Assembly: GCA_001783715.1 (NCBI GenBank)
Contig: MFNF01000001.1
Location: 186,001 to 250,000 of the forward strand
DNA: 64,000 bases
DNA from: Candidatus Lambdaproteobacteria bacterium RIFOXYD2_FULL_56_26
Lineage (GTDB): Bacteria > SAR324 > XYD2-FULL-50-16
Direction: 5' to 3'
Under the pieces are notes generated by a model. The model saw nothing but the letters and a program-made list of their open reading frames with translations. It had not been told where the DNA came from and ran no database searches. How positions within the stretch are numbered: position 1 is the first letter of the stretch; every line of letters begins with the position of its first letter. Made by a program: the position numbers and the translations under genes. Positions 29,954 through 37,922 of this stretch are shown piece by piece.

Positions 29954-31428
29954 AGTTGGTGGATTCTCGGCAAATGGAGGCTCTGGACCAACGGGCCCAG
30001 ACAGAGTTGGGGCTCAACCCTTTGGTCTTGATGGAAAGTGCCGCCCGCTCCGTGCTGGAGTCGGTGCGGGACCTGTTGGTTCCGGGGGTGACTGCCTACC
30101 TGTTTTGCGGCACCGGCAACAACGGTGGGGACGGCTACGCTTTGGGGCGGCTCTTGGTCAACCAAGGGTTTGAAGTGGTCCTGGTTTCGCTGGGCAGCCC
30201 CAAAACCGAGGCCGCCCAAGAGAACGCCCGGCTTTTCCGGTTTTTTGGCCGGGTCTTGGAGTTTGAGGATTTTTTGACCACCCTACTCCGGCCCAGACCC
30301 CAGGACCTGATTTTTGATGCCATTTTGGGGACCGGCCTGAAGTCCGAGATCCTGGGCCGGGTCCAGGCGGCGGTCCAGTGGATCAACCATGCCCAGGGGC
30401 ACAAGATTTCCTTGGACCTGCCCACCGGGATCAACGGCTCGACCGGTGACGAAATGGGCCTCTCCGTCCAGGCGGAGCGCACGGTTGCCTTCCAACTGGA
30501 AAAACTGGGCCACCACCTGCACCCCGGCAAGGCTAGGCGGGGCAAGTTGGTTTGTCAGAAAATTTCCATTGTCGAAGAGCCTCTGGAGACCCCCTACCAC
30601 CTGTTTGACGGGATCCAAGCCTTGGGCCTGCTGCCTCCCTTAGACCCATTGACCTACAAAAACCGGCAAGGCCACTTGGGGCTGGTTTGCGGCAGTCCGG
30701 GGATGATGGGGGCGGCGCTGCTCTCGGGGTTGGGGGCGATTCGTTCCGGTGCCGGGTTGGTGACCCTTTGTTTGCCCCAAGGGGAGCAAAACGCCTTGTT
30801 GGCCGCCGCTCCCGAGCTGATGACCTGCCCCAGGGAAAGCGCCTTGCCCGAACGGTTTGCCCGCTTCCAGGCCCTGGGGCTGGGCTGTGGCCTGGGTCGC
30901 AACCCGGAGGACTGGGCCAAGTACCGGAGTTGGATCACCAACTTTGTGGGGCCGGTGGTCTTGGACGCAGATGCCTTTTATGGTCTGGAAGGCTTAAAGG
31001 GCCTGGGGCCGCACCGGTTGGTCCTGACCCCCCATGTAGGGGAATTCGCCCAAATGACCGGCTGGAAGGCTCCCAAAAACAATGGGGAGCGGATCGAACA
31101 GGCCCGAGACTTTGCGATCAAGGAAGGCACCACCTTGCTGCTCAAGGGGGCTCCAACCTTGGTGGTGAACCAGGAGGGGGAATTGTGGGTCAACGAAACC
31201 GGCAACCCCGGCATGGCCACCGCCGGGAGCGGGGATGTCCTGACCGGGGTGATTGGGGCGCTGCTCGCCCAAGGACTGCCGCCCTTTGATGCCGCAAGGC
31301 TGGGCTGTTGGCTGCACGGTAAGGCGGGGGACGACTTTGCCTTGAACCATTCCCCCCAAGGGCTGACCGCTTCGGGGTTGATCCAAGGGCTGCCCGATGC
31401 CTTTGGCGCTCTGAGGCCTAAGGCCTAA
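29950..31428 (+). CDS. nnrD: Bifunctional NAD(P)H-hydrate epimerase/dehydratase
   Basis: NnrE part CGTGNNGGDGYALGRLL; NnrD part VLTPHVGEFAQMTG, LLKGAPTLV, NPGMATAGSGDVLTGVIGALLAQG. Confidence 0.93.
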   Translation: MKLVDSRQMEALDQRAQTELGLNPLVLMESAARSVLESVRDLLVPGVTAYLFCGTGNNGGDGYALGRLLVNQGFEVVLVSLGSPKTEAAQENARLFRFFGRVLEFEDFLTTLLRPRPQDLIFDAILGTGLKSEILGRVQAAVQWINHAQGHKISLDLPTGINGSTGDEMGLSVQAERTVAFQLEKLGHHLHPGKARRGKLVCQKISIVEEPLETPYHLFDGIQALGLLPPLDPLTYKNRQGHLGLVCGSPGMMGAALLSGLGAIRSGAGLVTLCLPQGEQNALLAAAPELMTCPRESALPERFARFQALGLGCGLGRNPEDWAKYRSWITNFVGPVVLDADAFYGLEGLKGLGPHRLVLTPHVGEFAQMTGWKAPKNNGERIEQARDFAIKEGTTLLLKGAPTLVVNQEGELWVNETGNPGMATAGSGDVLTGVIGALLAQGLPPFDAARLGCWLHGKAGDDFALNHSPQGLTASGLIQGLPDAFGALRPKA

Positions 31429-31575
31429 GGCTTCTCAAGTCTCCGGCAAAACCGGGAGCTCAAAGGTTTGGGGGGCTGGGCTAAGAACGAAGGGCCAACA
31501 AACGGCGGGAACGGCAGGCAAAAGGAGAGCGGGCCGCCGCAATTCAAATTACGGCGGCTGAAGAGAACAGGCAGT

Positions 31576-31863
31576 TTAACCGGCTTTGTGGGCCGATTCG
31601 GAGTCGCCTTCGAGGTCGTCACCAAAGCCCATCTTGCTTTTGGCGTACCGTTTCAGCTCATCTGCCTTAACACGGATGGCTTCCTCAATCCGGCCTTTCT
31701 GGGCCACCAATTCATCCAGAGAAATCCCCTTGGGCAACTTGGCCTTGGCCGCGCTCACCATTTCCTGGATTTCCTCTTGGTTCCGAGAAACCACCACCGC
31801 TGCTGCGATACCGGCGGCCAACCCGGCGGTCAGGCCAAGCAAAAAGGATCTACTGCTCATCAC
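31576..31863 (-). CDS. Small membrane-anchored protein (YtxH-like architecture)
   Basis: N-terminal TM GLTAGLAAGIAAAVVVSRN then charged helix; start overlaps upstream microORF stop. Confidence 0.55.
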   Translation of the reverse strand: MMSSRSFLLGLTAGLAAGIAAAVVVSRNQEEIQEMVSAAKAKLPKGISLDELVAQKGRIEEAIRVKADELKRYAKSKMGFGDDLEGDSESAHKAG

Positions 31864-31952
31864 TTGATTACCTTGCTATAGAGATAAAAGGCTAAGTTGT
31901 ATGCGGCGCTGATACTGAAAAAAGTCAAAAGAATCCCGCCTTCGTGTGACAT
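31860..31952 (-). CDS. 30-aa hydrophobic microprotein MSHEGGILLTFFSISAAYNLAFYLYSKVIK
   Basis: RBS AAGGGGAG just 5' of ATG, promoter-like sequence upstream, stop overlaps the next start. Confidence 0.5.
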   Translation of the reverse strand: MSHEGGILLTFFSISAAYNLAFYLYSKVIK

Positions 31953-31995
31953 AGTCTCCCCTTTGAGGAATAGGGTTGGGTAAAGATTTTGTTTT

Positions 31996-32024
31996 ATCAT
32001 ATTGGAATACGTCCCAAAATTCAA
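31996..32024 (-). promoter_or_regulatory. Sigma-70-type promoter for the microprotein operon
   Basis: Minus strand TTGAAT-N17-TATGAT, about 40 nt upstream of the ATG at 31952. Confidence 0.5.
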
Positions 32025-32159
32025 GTCCCTTGATGGTTTTTTTTGCATTCATCAATTTTGGACCAAGGGGCTTTTTTCTTTGCTGCAAATTGGGTAGTCT
32101 CAAAGCAACGAAGCCGGTTTTTCGTGAACCCTTTGCAACCAGAGCCGTTAAGGAACCAG

Positions 32160-32714
32160 ATGGAAGAGATCCTCAAAGAAGCCCAGCAGAAGATGGAAAA
32201 AGCCTTGGAACACATGAAACATGAGTTCGGAAAGGTCCGCACTGGCCGGGCAAACCCACAAATCCTCGAAGGGGTGATGGTTGACTACTACGGCACCCCC
32301 ACCTCGATCATGCAGGTGGGCAACGTATCGGTCCCGGATTCCCAGATGATCGTGATCACTCCTTGGGAAAAAAAGATGCTTTCGGAGATCGAAAAAGCGA
32401 TCCTGCGAGCCGACTTGGGCATGACCCCGCAAAACGACGGGAACGTGGTCCGCCTGCCGGTCCCTCCTTTGACCGAAGACCGTAGGAAGGAAATGGTAAA
32501 GCAGATCAAAAAAATCGCCGAAGATGCCAAGGTGGGCATCCGGTCGGTCCGCCGGGACAGCAACGAACGGCTGAAAAAAAAGGAGAAGGACAAGGTTCTT
32601 TCCCAGGACGATGTGAAGACGGGGGAAGCCAGGATCCAAAAGCTGACCGACGAAAAGGTGGTGCAGGTGGACAAACTGACCGGCCAGAAGGAATCGGAGT
32701 TGATGGCAGTTTAA
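32160..32714 (+). CDS. frr: Ribosome recycling factor
   Basis: GKVRTGRANPQILEGVMVDYYGTPTSIMQVGNVSVPDSQMIVITPWEKKMLSEIEKAI; ATG at 32160. Confidence 0.95.
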   Translation: MEEILKEAQQKMEKALEHMKHEFGKVRTGRANPQILEGVMVDYYGTPTSIMQVGNVSVPDSQMIVITPWEKKMLSEIEKAILRADLGMTPQNDGNVVRLPVPPLTEDRRKEMVKQIKKIAEDAKVGIRSVRRDSNERLKKKEKDKVLSQDDVKTGEARIQKLTDEKVVQVDKLTGQKESELMAV

Positions 32715-32766
32715 CCCTTGGTGTGAAAGGAAAAAACCGCCTTCTTGTGGATTGGGGGCTGGACCT

Positions 32767-32793
32767 CTAGCACTCTTGATGATAGAGTGCTAG
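32767..32793. promoter_or_regulatory. CIRCE element (HrcA operator)
   Basis: cTAGCACTC-TTGATGATA-GAGTGCTAg: 8/9 matches in each arm to TTAGCACTC-N9-GAGTGCTAA, exact inverted repeat, 34 nt before the clpB ATG. Confidence 0.9.
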
Positions 32794-32826
32794 CAAAGCC
32801 CCTGAACCCCCTGCCAACGAGCACAG

Positions 32827-35187
32827 ATGAATAACTTTGATGAGGTCGTCCAAGGTTGCATTGAGTTGGGCCAAGCCCAGGCGATCCAAAGGAAAAATCC
32901 CGAGCTGACCGAATTTCACCTCCTGTACGGGTTGTCCCACAATCCCAAGTCGGTGGCCTCCAAAGGGCTCAAGGACGAAAAGAAGCTGATCCTCGGTCTT
33001 TTGGACCAACTCCCCACCCTAGACAAAGCCGAATTTGAACGTTTGAGGCCCAGCGGCAAGCTGAGCGAGTGGTTTACCTTGGCCAGCTCCGAAGCGACCG
33101 CTTCGGGCCGGGAGGACATCGCCGAGGTGGACCTGCTCAAACACCTCAAGCGGTTTTTCCCCCAACTGAAGTTTGAAATGCCCGCAGAGGGAGAAGCCAA
33201 AGAAGTCCCGGACTTTTTGGTGGACCTCAACGCTCTGGCCTTGGCCGGAAAGCTGGACCCGGTGATCGGGCGGTCCACCGAGATCAGAAGGGTCCAGGAG
33301 ATCCTTTGCCGGAGGACCAAAAACAACCCGGTGCTGGTCGGCGAGCCGGGGGTGGGCAAAACTGCAATCATCGAAGGATTGGCCGGTCTGATCGTCGCCA
33401 ACCGGGTCCCCGACGTGATCCAAGGGAAAACCATCTACAGCCTCAACATGGGTGCCCTGATGGCCGGGACCAAGTTCCGGGGGGACTTTGAAGAGCGGAT
33501 CGAAGCCTTGTTGGGCTTTTTGAAGTCCAAGGGCCGGGACGGGATCATTTTTATAGATGAAATCCACCTTCTGATTGGTGCCGGCAAGACCGAAGGGGCC
33601 ATGGATGCGGCCAACCTGCTCAAGCCTGCCTTGGCTCGGGGAGAGCTCAACTGCATCGGTGCCACCACCTTGGCGGAGTACCAGAAGTACATCGAATCCG
33701 ACTCCGCCTTGGAGCGGCGGTTCCACCAGGTCCGGGTCCATGAGCCAACCAAGGAAGACACCATCCAAATCCTGATGGGCCTCAAGGAAAAGCTGGAGAT
33801 CCACCACGGCATCGAGATCACCGAGGAGGCTCTGGTTTCGGCGGTGTACCTGTCCGACCAATTTATCTCCGAGCGGTTTTTGCCTGACAAGGCCATCGAC
33901 ATCATCGACGAAGCCGCAGCAGGCCTCAAACTTTCGGCGGATTCCATGCCGCCCGAGCTGGAAGAGTTGAGCTCGTTGATCAGCAGCAAAAAAATCCTCC
34001 AAGGAGCTCATCCCCAAACCAAACACTTGGCCGAAGAAATCAAGGAACTGGAGACAGAGTTTAACCGTCAAAAGGCCCTGTGGGACGAAAAAATGTTGGG
34101 CCTCAAACGGGTCTCCCAGCTCAAGCAGCAACATGACAAGCTGAAGTTCCAGTTGGAACGGGCCAAGCAGGAAGGCAATTACGAAGAAGCCAGCCGCCTC
34201 CAGTACGCAGAGCTGCCCCAGATCGAAAAGCTCCTGGCCCAATCGGAGGTTTCCTGGAAACTGACCCGCAAAAACGTGGGCGAAGTCATCGCTCGGGCCA
34301 CCGGGGTCCCGGTGGAACGGGTGCTCAAGACCCACCAGGAAAATCTTCTGGGGCTGGAAGCCTTTTTGCAAAGTCGGGTCTTGGGCCAGGAGCCGGTGCT
34401 GACCGAAATCGCCGATACCCTGATTGCCGCCCATGCCGGACTTTTGGACCCCAACCGGCCTTTGGGCAGCTTTTTGCTGATGGGGCCTTCGGGGGTAGGC
34501 AAGACCGAGACCGCCAAGGCGTTGCAGGAATTTTTGTTTGAAAGCAACCGCCATTTGGTTCGTATCGACCTCTCCGAATACCGGGAATCCCACTCGGTTT
34601 CCAAGTTGATCGGCTCGCCTCCCGGTTATGTGGGTTATGACCAGGGGGGGATTTTGACCGAAGCGATTCGCAAAAACCCTTATTCGGTGGTGTTGTTTGA
34701 TGAAATTGAAAAGGCCCACCCGGACTTTTCGGACATCCTCCTCCAGGTCCTGGACGAAGGCCGGTTGACCGATACCCACGGACGGACGGCGAGTTTTAAG
34801 AACTGCATCTTGTTCATCACCACCAACCTGACCGACCCCAAAGGCTGGTTTAAACCCGAACTGATTGGCCGGATCGATGCTATCTTAGAATACCGCTCCT
34901 TGGGGCTGGAAGTGGTGCACCGGTTGATCGAACGGGAGTTGTTGTTGGTCAACGAAAAGCTGGAAGACCGGGAACTGGTCTTGGAGCTCAAGCCCGCCTT
35001 GGTGGAGCGGATCGAAGCGGCGGGGTTCGACCAAGTGTATGGGGCCAGGCCGCTCAAGTCCGCCTTTGGCCGGTTGGTGATCAAGCCGTTGTCCAAACTG
35101 CTGCTCAAACAGCCGGAGGTCAAAGGAACGGTGGTGCTGGACTTGGATGAAAACAACCAAGGGATTTTAACCGCCAAGGGGGCATGA
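32827..35187 (+). CDS. clpB: ClpB-like AAA+ chaperone
   Basis: Two AAA+ modules (GEPGVGKTAIIEGLA, GPSGVGKTETAKAL), M-domain QLERAKQEGNYEEASRLQYAELPQIEKLL, GARPLK C-terminus, no ClpP loop seen. Confidence 0.85.
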   Translation: MNNFDEVVQGCIELGQAQAIQRKNPELTEFHLLYGLSHNPKSVASKGLKDEKKLILGLLDQLPTLDKAEFERLRPSGKLSEWFTLASSEATASGREDIAEVDLLKHLKRFFPQLKFEMPAEGEAKEVPDFLVDLNALALAGKLDPVIGRSTEIRRVQEILCRRTKNNPVLVGEPGVGKTAIIEGLAGLIVANRVPDVIQGKTIYSLNMGALMAGTKFRGDFEERIEALLGFLKSKGRDGIIFIDEIHLLIGAGKTEGAMDAANLLKPALARGELNCIGATTLAEYQKYIESDSALERRFHQVRVHEPTKEDTIQILMGLKEKLEIHHGIEITEEALVSAVYLSDQFISERFLPDKAIDIIDEAAAGLKLSADSMPPELEELSSLISSKKILQGAHPQTKHLAEEIKELETEFNRQKALWDEKMLGLKRVSQLKQQHDKLKFQLERAKQEGNYEEASRLQYAELPQIEKLLAQSEVSWKLTRKNVGEVIARATGVPVERVLKTHQENLLGLEAFLQSRVLGQEPVLTEIADTLIAAHAGLLDPNRPLGSFLLMGPSGVGKTETAKALQEFLFESNRHLVRIDLSEYRESHSVSKLIGSPPGYVGYDQGGILTEAIRKNPYSVVLFDEIEKAHPDFSDILLQVLDEGRLTDTHGRTASFKNCILFITTNLTDPKGWFKPELIGRIDAILEYRSLGLEVVHRLIERELLLVNEKLEDRELVLELKPALVERIEAAGFDQVYGARPLKSAFGRLVIKPLSKLLLKQPEVKGTVVLDLDENNQGILTAKGA

Positions 35188-36614
35188 AAGGGGACCTCAA
35201 GGGAGTCCAAATCCTGGTCATCGACCGGGATAGCAGTTTTCTTCGGGCGGCCAAAAGCCTTCTGGTCAGCCTGGGTGGGGTGGTGCACCTTGCCCATGGG
35301 CTAGAGGATGCCTTGGGGGTCTTGACCTCCGAGAAGATCCAAGTGGTGCTGTTTGAAGAGTCGCTGCCCTTCTCGGGGGCGGAACTCAAGGACAACTACA
35401 AGGCCTACAACCGGTCGGCCCAATTTTTTGCCCTGGCTCCCAGGGACCCCAAACGTCTGGAACCGGGGATCGATGGCTTTTTCTCCAAACCCTTGGAAAG
35501 CCTCCAGGTTCTGGACAAGTTGGGCCAAGCCCAGGCGAAGTTCGACCTGCCGGTCAGTCGGCTGGACCCGTTGACCGAGCTTTTGCGGCCCCACCTGCTT
35601 TTCCGCTCTTCGGTGATGCGCCAAAGGTTGCAGATGCTGCCCCAGATGGCCGCCTCCATCCACGGGGTGATGATCACCGGGGAAACCGGCACCGGCAAGG
35701 AAATGGCTGCCAGGGCAATCCACCACTTGAGCCCCTACCGGGACGGACCTTTTATTGCGGTCAACTGTGGGGCGATTCCCGAGACCCTGATCGAAGGGGA
35801 ACTGTTTGGCCACGAAAAGGGGGCCTTTACCGGTGCCGGGGCCAAGCACCGGGGCAAGTTCGAGCTGGCCAACGGGGGCACGCTGTTTTTGGATGAGATC
35901 GGCGAAATGCCGCTCTTGTTGCAAGCGAGGCTTTTGCGGGTGTTGGAGGAACGAAAGCTTTACCGGATCGGCGGGGAAAGCCCGGTGGAGGTGGACTTGC
36001 GGGTCCTGGCGGCAACTCGGGTGGATTTGGCCAAGGCGGTGGACAACGGATTGTTCCGGGAAGACCTTTACTACCGGCTCAACATCCTACCTTTGCACCT
36101 GCCGCCTTTGCGGGAGAGGGTGGAGGACATTCCCCTGCTGGCATGGCATTTTTTGGAACGGGCCTTTTCCGAAGCCCGGAGACCCCAGCCCTACCCCAGC
36201 TTGACCGAACCGGCCATTGAGCTGCTGGTCCACCAACCTTGGCGGGGCAACGTACGGGAGCTACGCAACCTGATGACGAGGCTGGCGGTGCTCCTTCCCC
36301 AGGGGATCGGCTACATTGAGCCCAAACATCTCCTGGCCTACTTTCCTGAAGCCCACCCGACCAATCTGGCCCCCCACCTGCGGCCAGAGCCGGACCCCAG
36401 GGACCCGGTGATCGAGCTGACCGGCCAAAGCGCCGTCTTGACGGAGCCCCCAAAAGGGGGGATTTTCATCCCCTACGGAACTTCCATGGCCCAGGTGGAA
36501 GAAAAGATGATCCAGGCGACCTTGGCCCAAACCGGGGGCAACAAGTCCGAAGCGGCCCGAAGGCTCGGACTTTCCTTGCGGAACCTGCGCCGCAAAACCA
36601 ACGAAAAGGGTTAA
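35184..36614 (+). CDS. Sigma-54-dependent activator, NtrC-like, with atypical receiver domain
   Basis: [47 protein letters not shown], Fis-type [20 protein letters not shown]; receiver FEESLP lacks canonical Asp; ATGA overlap with clpB. Confidence 0.88.
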   Translation: MKGDLKGVQILVIDRDSSFLRAAKSLLVSLGGVVHLAHGLEDALGVLTSEKIQVVLFEESLPFSGAELKDNYKAYNRSAQFFALAPRDPKRLEPGIDGFFSKPLESLQVLDKLGQAQAKFDLPVSRLDPLTELLRPHLLFRSSVMRQRLQMLPQMAASIHGVMITGETGTGKEMAARAIHHLSPYRDGPFIAVNCGAIPETLIEGELFGHEKGAFTGAGAKHRGKFELANGGTLFLDEIGEMPLLLQARLLRVLEERKLYRIGGESPVEVDLRVLAATRVDLAKAVDNGLFREDLYYRLNILPLHLPPLRERVEDIPLLAWHFLERAFSEARRPQPYPSLTEPAIELLVHQPWRGNVRELRNLMTRLAVLLPQGIGYIEPKHLLAYFPEAHPTNLAPHLRPEPDPRDPVIELTGQSAVLTEPPKGGIFIPYGTSMAQVEEKMIQATLAQTGGNKSEAARRLGLSLRNLRRKTNEKG

Positions 36615-36629
36615 CCTTTAGGGACAGCC

Positions 36630-37565
36630 ATGAAAAAAATCTTTATCGACGGCCACTCGGGAACCACCGGTCTGGAGATCCAGGCCCGCCTGGAGGCTAG
36701 GCCGGACCTCCGGTTGCTGTTGCTTTCCGAAGGGGACCGGAAAAATCCCCAGGCGAAGGCTAAAATGGCTGCCCAGGCTGATTTGGTCATCCTCTGCTTG
36801 CCCGACGAGGCGGCCAAAGAGGCGGTGAACCTTTACCAAGGGCTGGGTACCAAAATACTGGATGCCAGCAGTGCCCACCGGGTGGACCCCGGTTGGGTTT
36901 ATGGCCTGCCGGAATTGGCACCAGGACAGCGGGAAAAGATTGCCCAAGCCCAAAGGGTCGCCAACCCCGGCTGTTACCCCACCGGGTTCCTGTTGGCCTT
37001 GGCCCCCTTGGTGCGGGCCGGATTGGTGCCCCAGGACTATCCGGTCACCATCCAGGCGGTCAGCGGTTATTCCGGCGGCGGGCGGCAGATGATCGAGGAA
37101 TACGAACGGCCCCAAGGGGAGGCTTACGCCCTGCGGGTTTATGGCTTGGACCTGAAACACAAACACCTGCCCGAAATGGCCGCCTATTCGGGGCTCAACC
37201 GCCCGCCGATCTTTGTCCCTTCGGTGGCGAACTTTCGGCAGGGGATGTTGGTAATGGTGCCCCTGGACCCCAACCGGCTCAATCTAAAGGGTGCCCAGCC
37301 CCAAGCGAGGGTGCTGGAGGTTTGGAGCCAAGCTTATGGGACGGAGGGATTCATTCGGCCCGTGGTCGGGGCCCAGTTGTTGGACCCGAAGTTTTTGCAG
37401 GCGACCTCGCTCAATGGCACCAACCAAGTGGAACTGGCGGCCTATGGCCACCAGGACCAACTGCTGTTGGTGGCTCGGCTAGACAACCTGGGCAAAGGGG
37501 CTTCCGGGGCGGCGGTCCAAAACCTGAACCTGATGCTCGGGTGTGAGGAGACCACCGGCCTCTAG
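36630..37565 (+). CDS. argC: N-acetyl-gamma-glutamyl-phosphate reductase, short type
   Basis: KKIFIDGHSGTTGLEIQARL, ILDASSAHRVDPGWVYGLPEL, ANPGCYPTGFLLAL, VSGYSGGGR. Confidence 0.92.
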   Translation: MKKIFIDGHSGTTGLEIQARLEARPDLRLLLLSEGDRKNPQAKAKMAAQADLVILCLPDEAAKEAVNLYQGLGTKILDASSAHRVDPGWVYGLPELAPGQREKIAQAQRVANPGCYPTGFLLALAPLVRAGLVPQDYPVTIQAVSGYSGGGRQMIEEYERPQGEAYALRVYGLDLKHKHLPEMAAYSGLNRPPIFVPSVANFRQGMLVMVPLDPNRLNLKGAQPQARVLEVWSQAYGTEGFIRPVVGAQLLDPKFLQATSLNGTNQVELAAYGHQDQLLLVARLDNLGKGASGAAVQNLNLMLGCEETTGL

Positions 37566-37912
37566 CTGTTGTGTTTGGGCCGGTCAGCAACCTGCAAGAT
37601 GGCGTAGCGGACCACGTCTTCCACGTCCGACTGGGAGACTTCCTTGTTGAGGATGATGCTTCCTGCATGGGCGTAGGTAGCCGGCAGCCTGGACAAAGAC
37701 AGGGCGTAAACGTCTTCGATGCACATGGTGCAATGGTCGAAGGAGGGGTAAAGGGGAATCAGCTTTTTGATCGACTCGATGACCATCAATTCGCAGATGT
37801 TGCGAACCGACTCCAAGGATTGTCCCAAAACAAGGTATTTCTCTGATCTCACGAGGTCGCTCCTAAGGGGAAAAACAAATCTGTCCGGCCATTGTAGTGG
37901 ATTTCTCCCCAA
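37562..37912 (-). CDS. ComFB-family protein
   Basis: CTMCIEDVYALSLSRLPATYAHAGSIILNKEVSQSDVEDVVRYAI; start may be the GTG at 37852. Confidence 0.65.
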   Translation of the reverse strand: MGRNPLQWPDRFVFPLRSDLVRSEKYLVLGQSLESVRNICELMVIESIKKLIPLYPSFDHCTMCIEDVYALSLSRLPATYAHAGSIILNKEVSQSDVEDVVRYAILQVADRPKHNS

Positions 37913-37922
37913 CCTGCAAGGG

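Noticed and set aside
33019-34779. 586-aa minus-strand ORF opposite clpB
   Set aside because: Antisense to an unmistakable ClpB; arises because the coding strand rarely uses TTA/CTA/TCA codons; no family motif or RBS.
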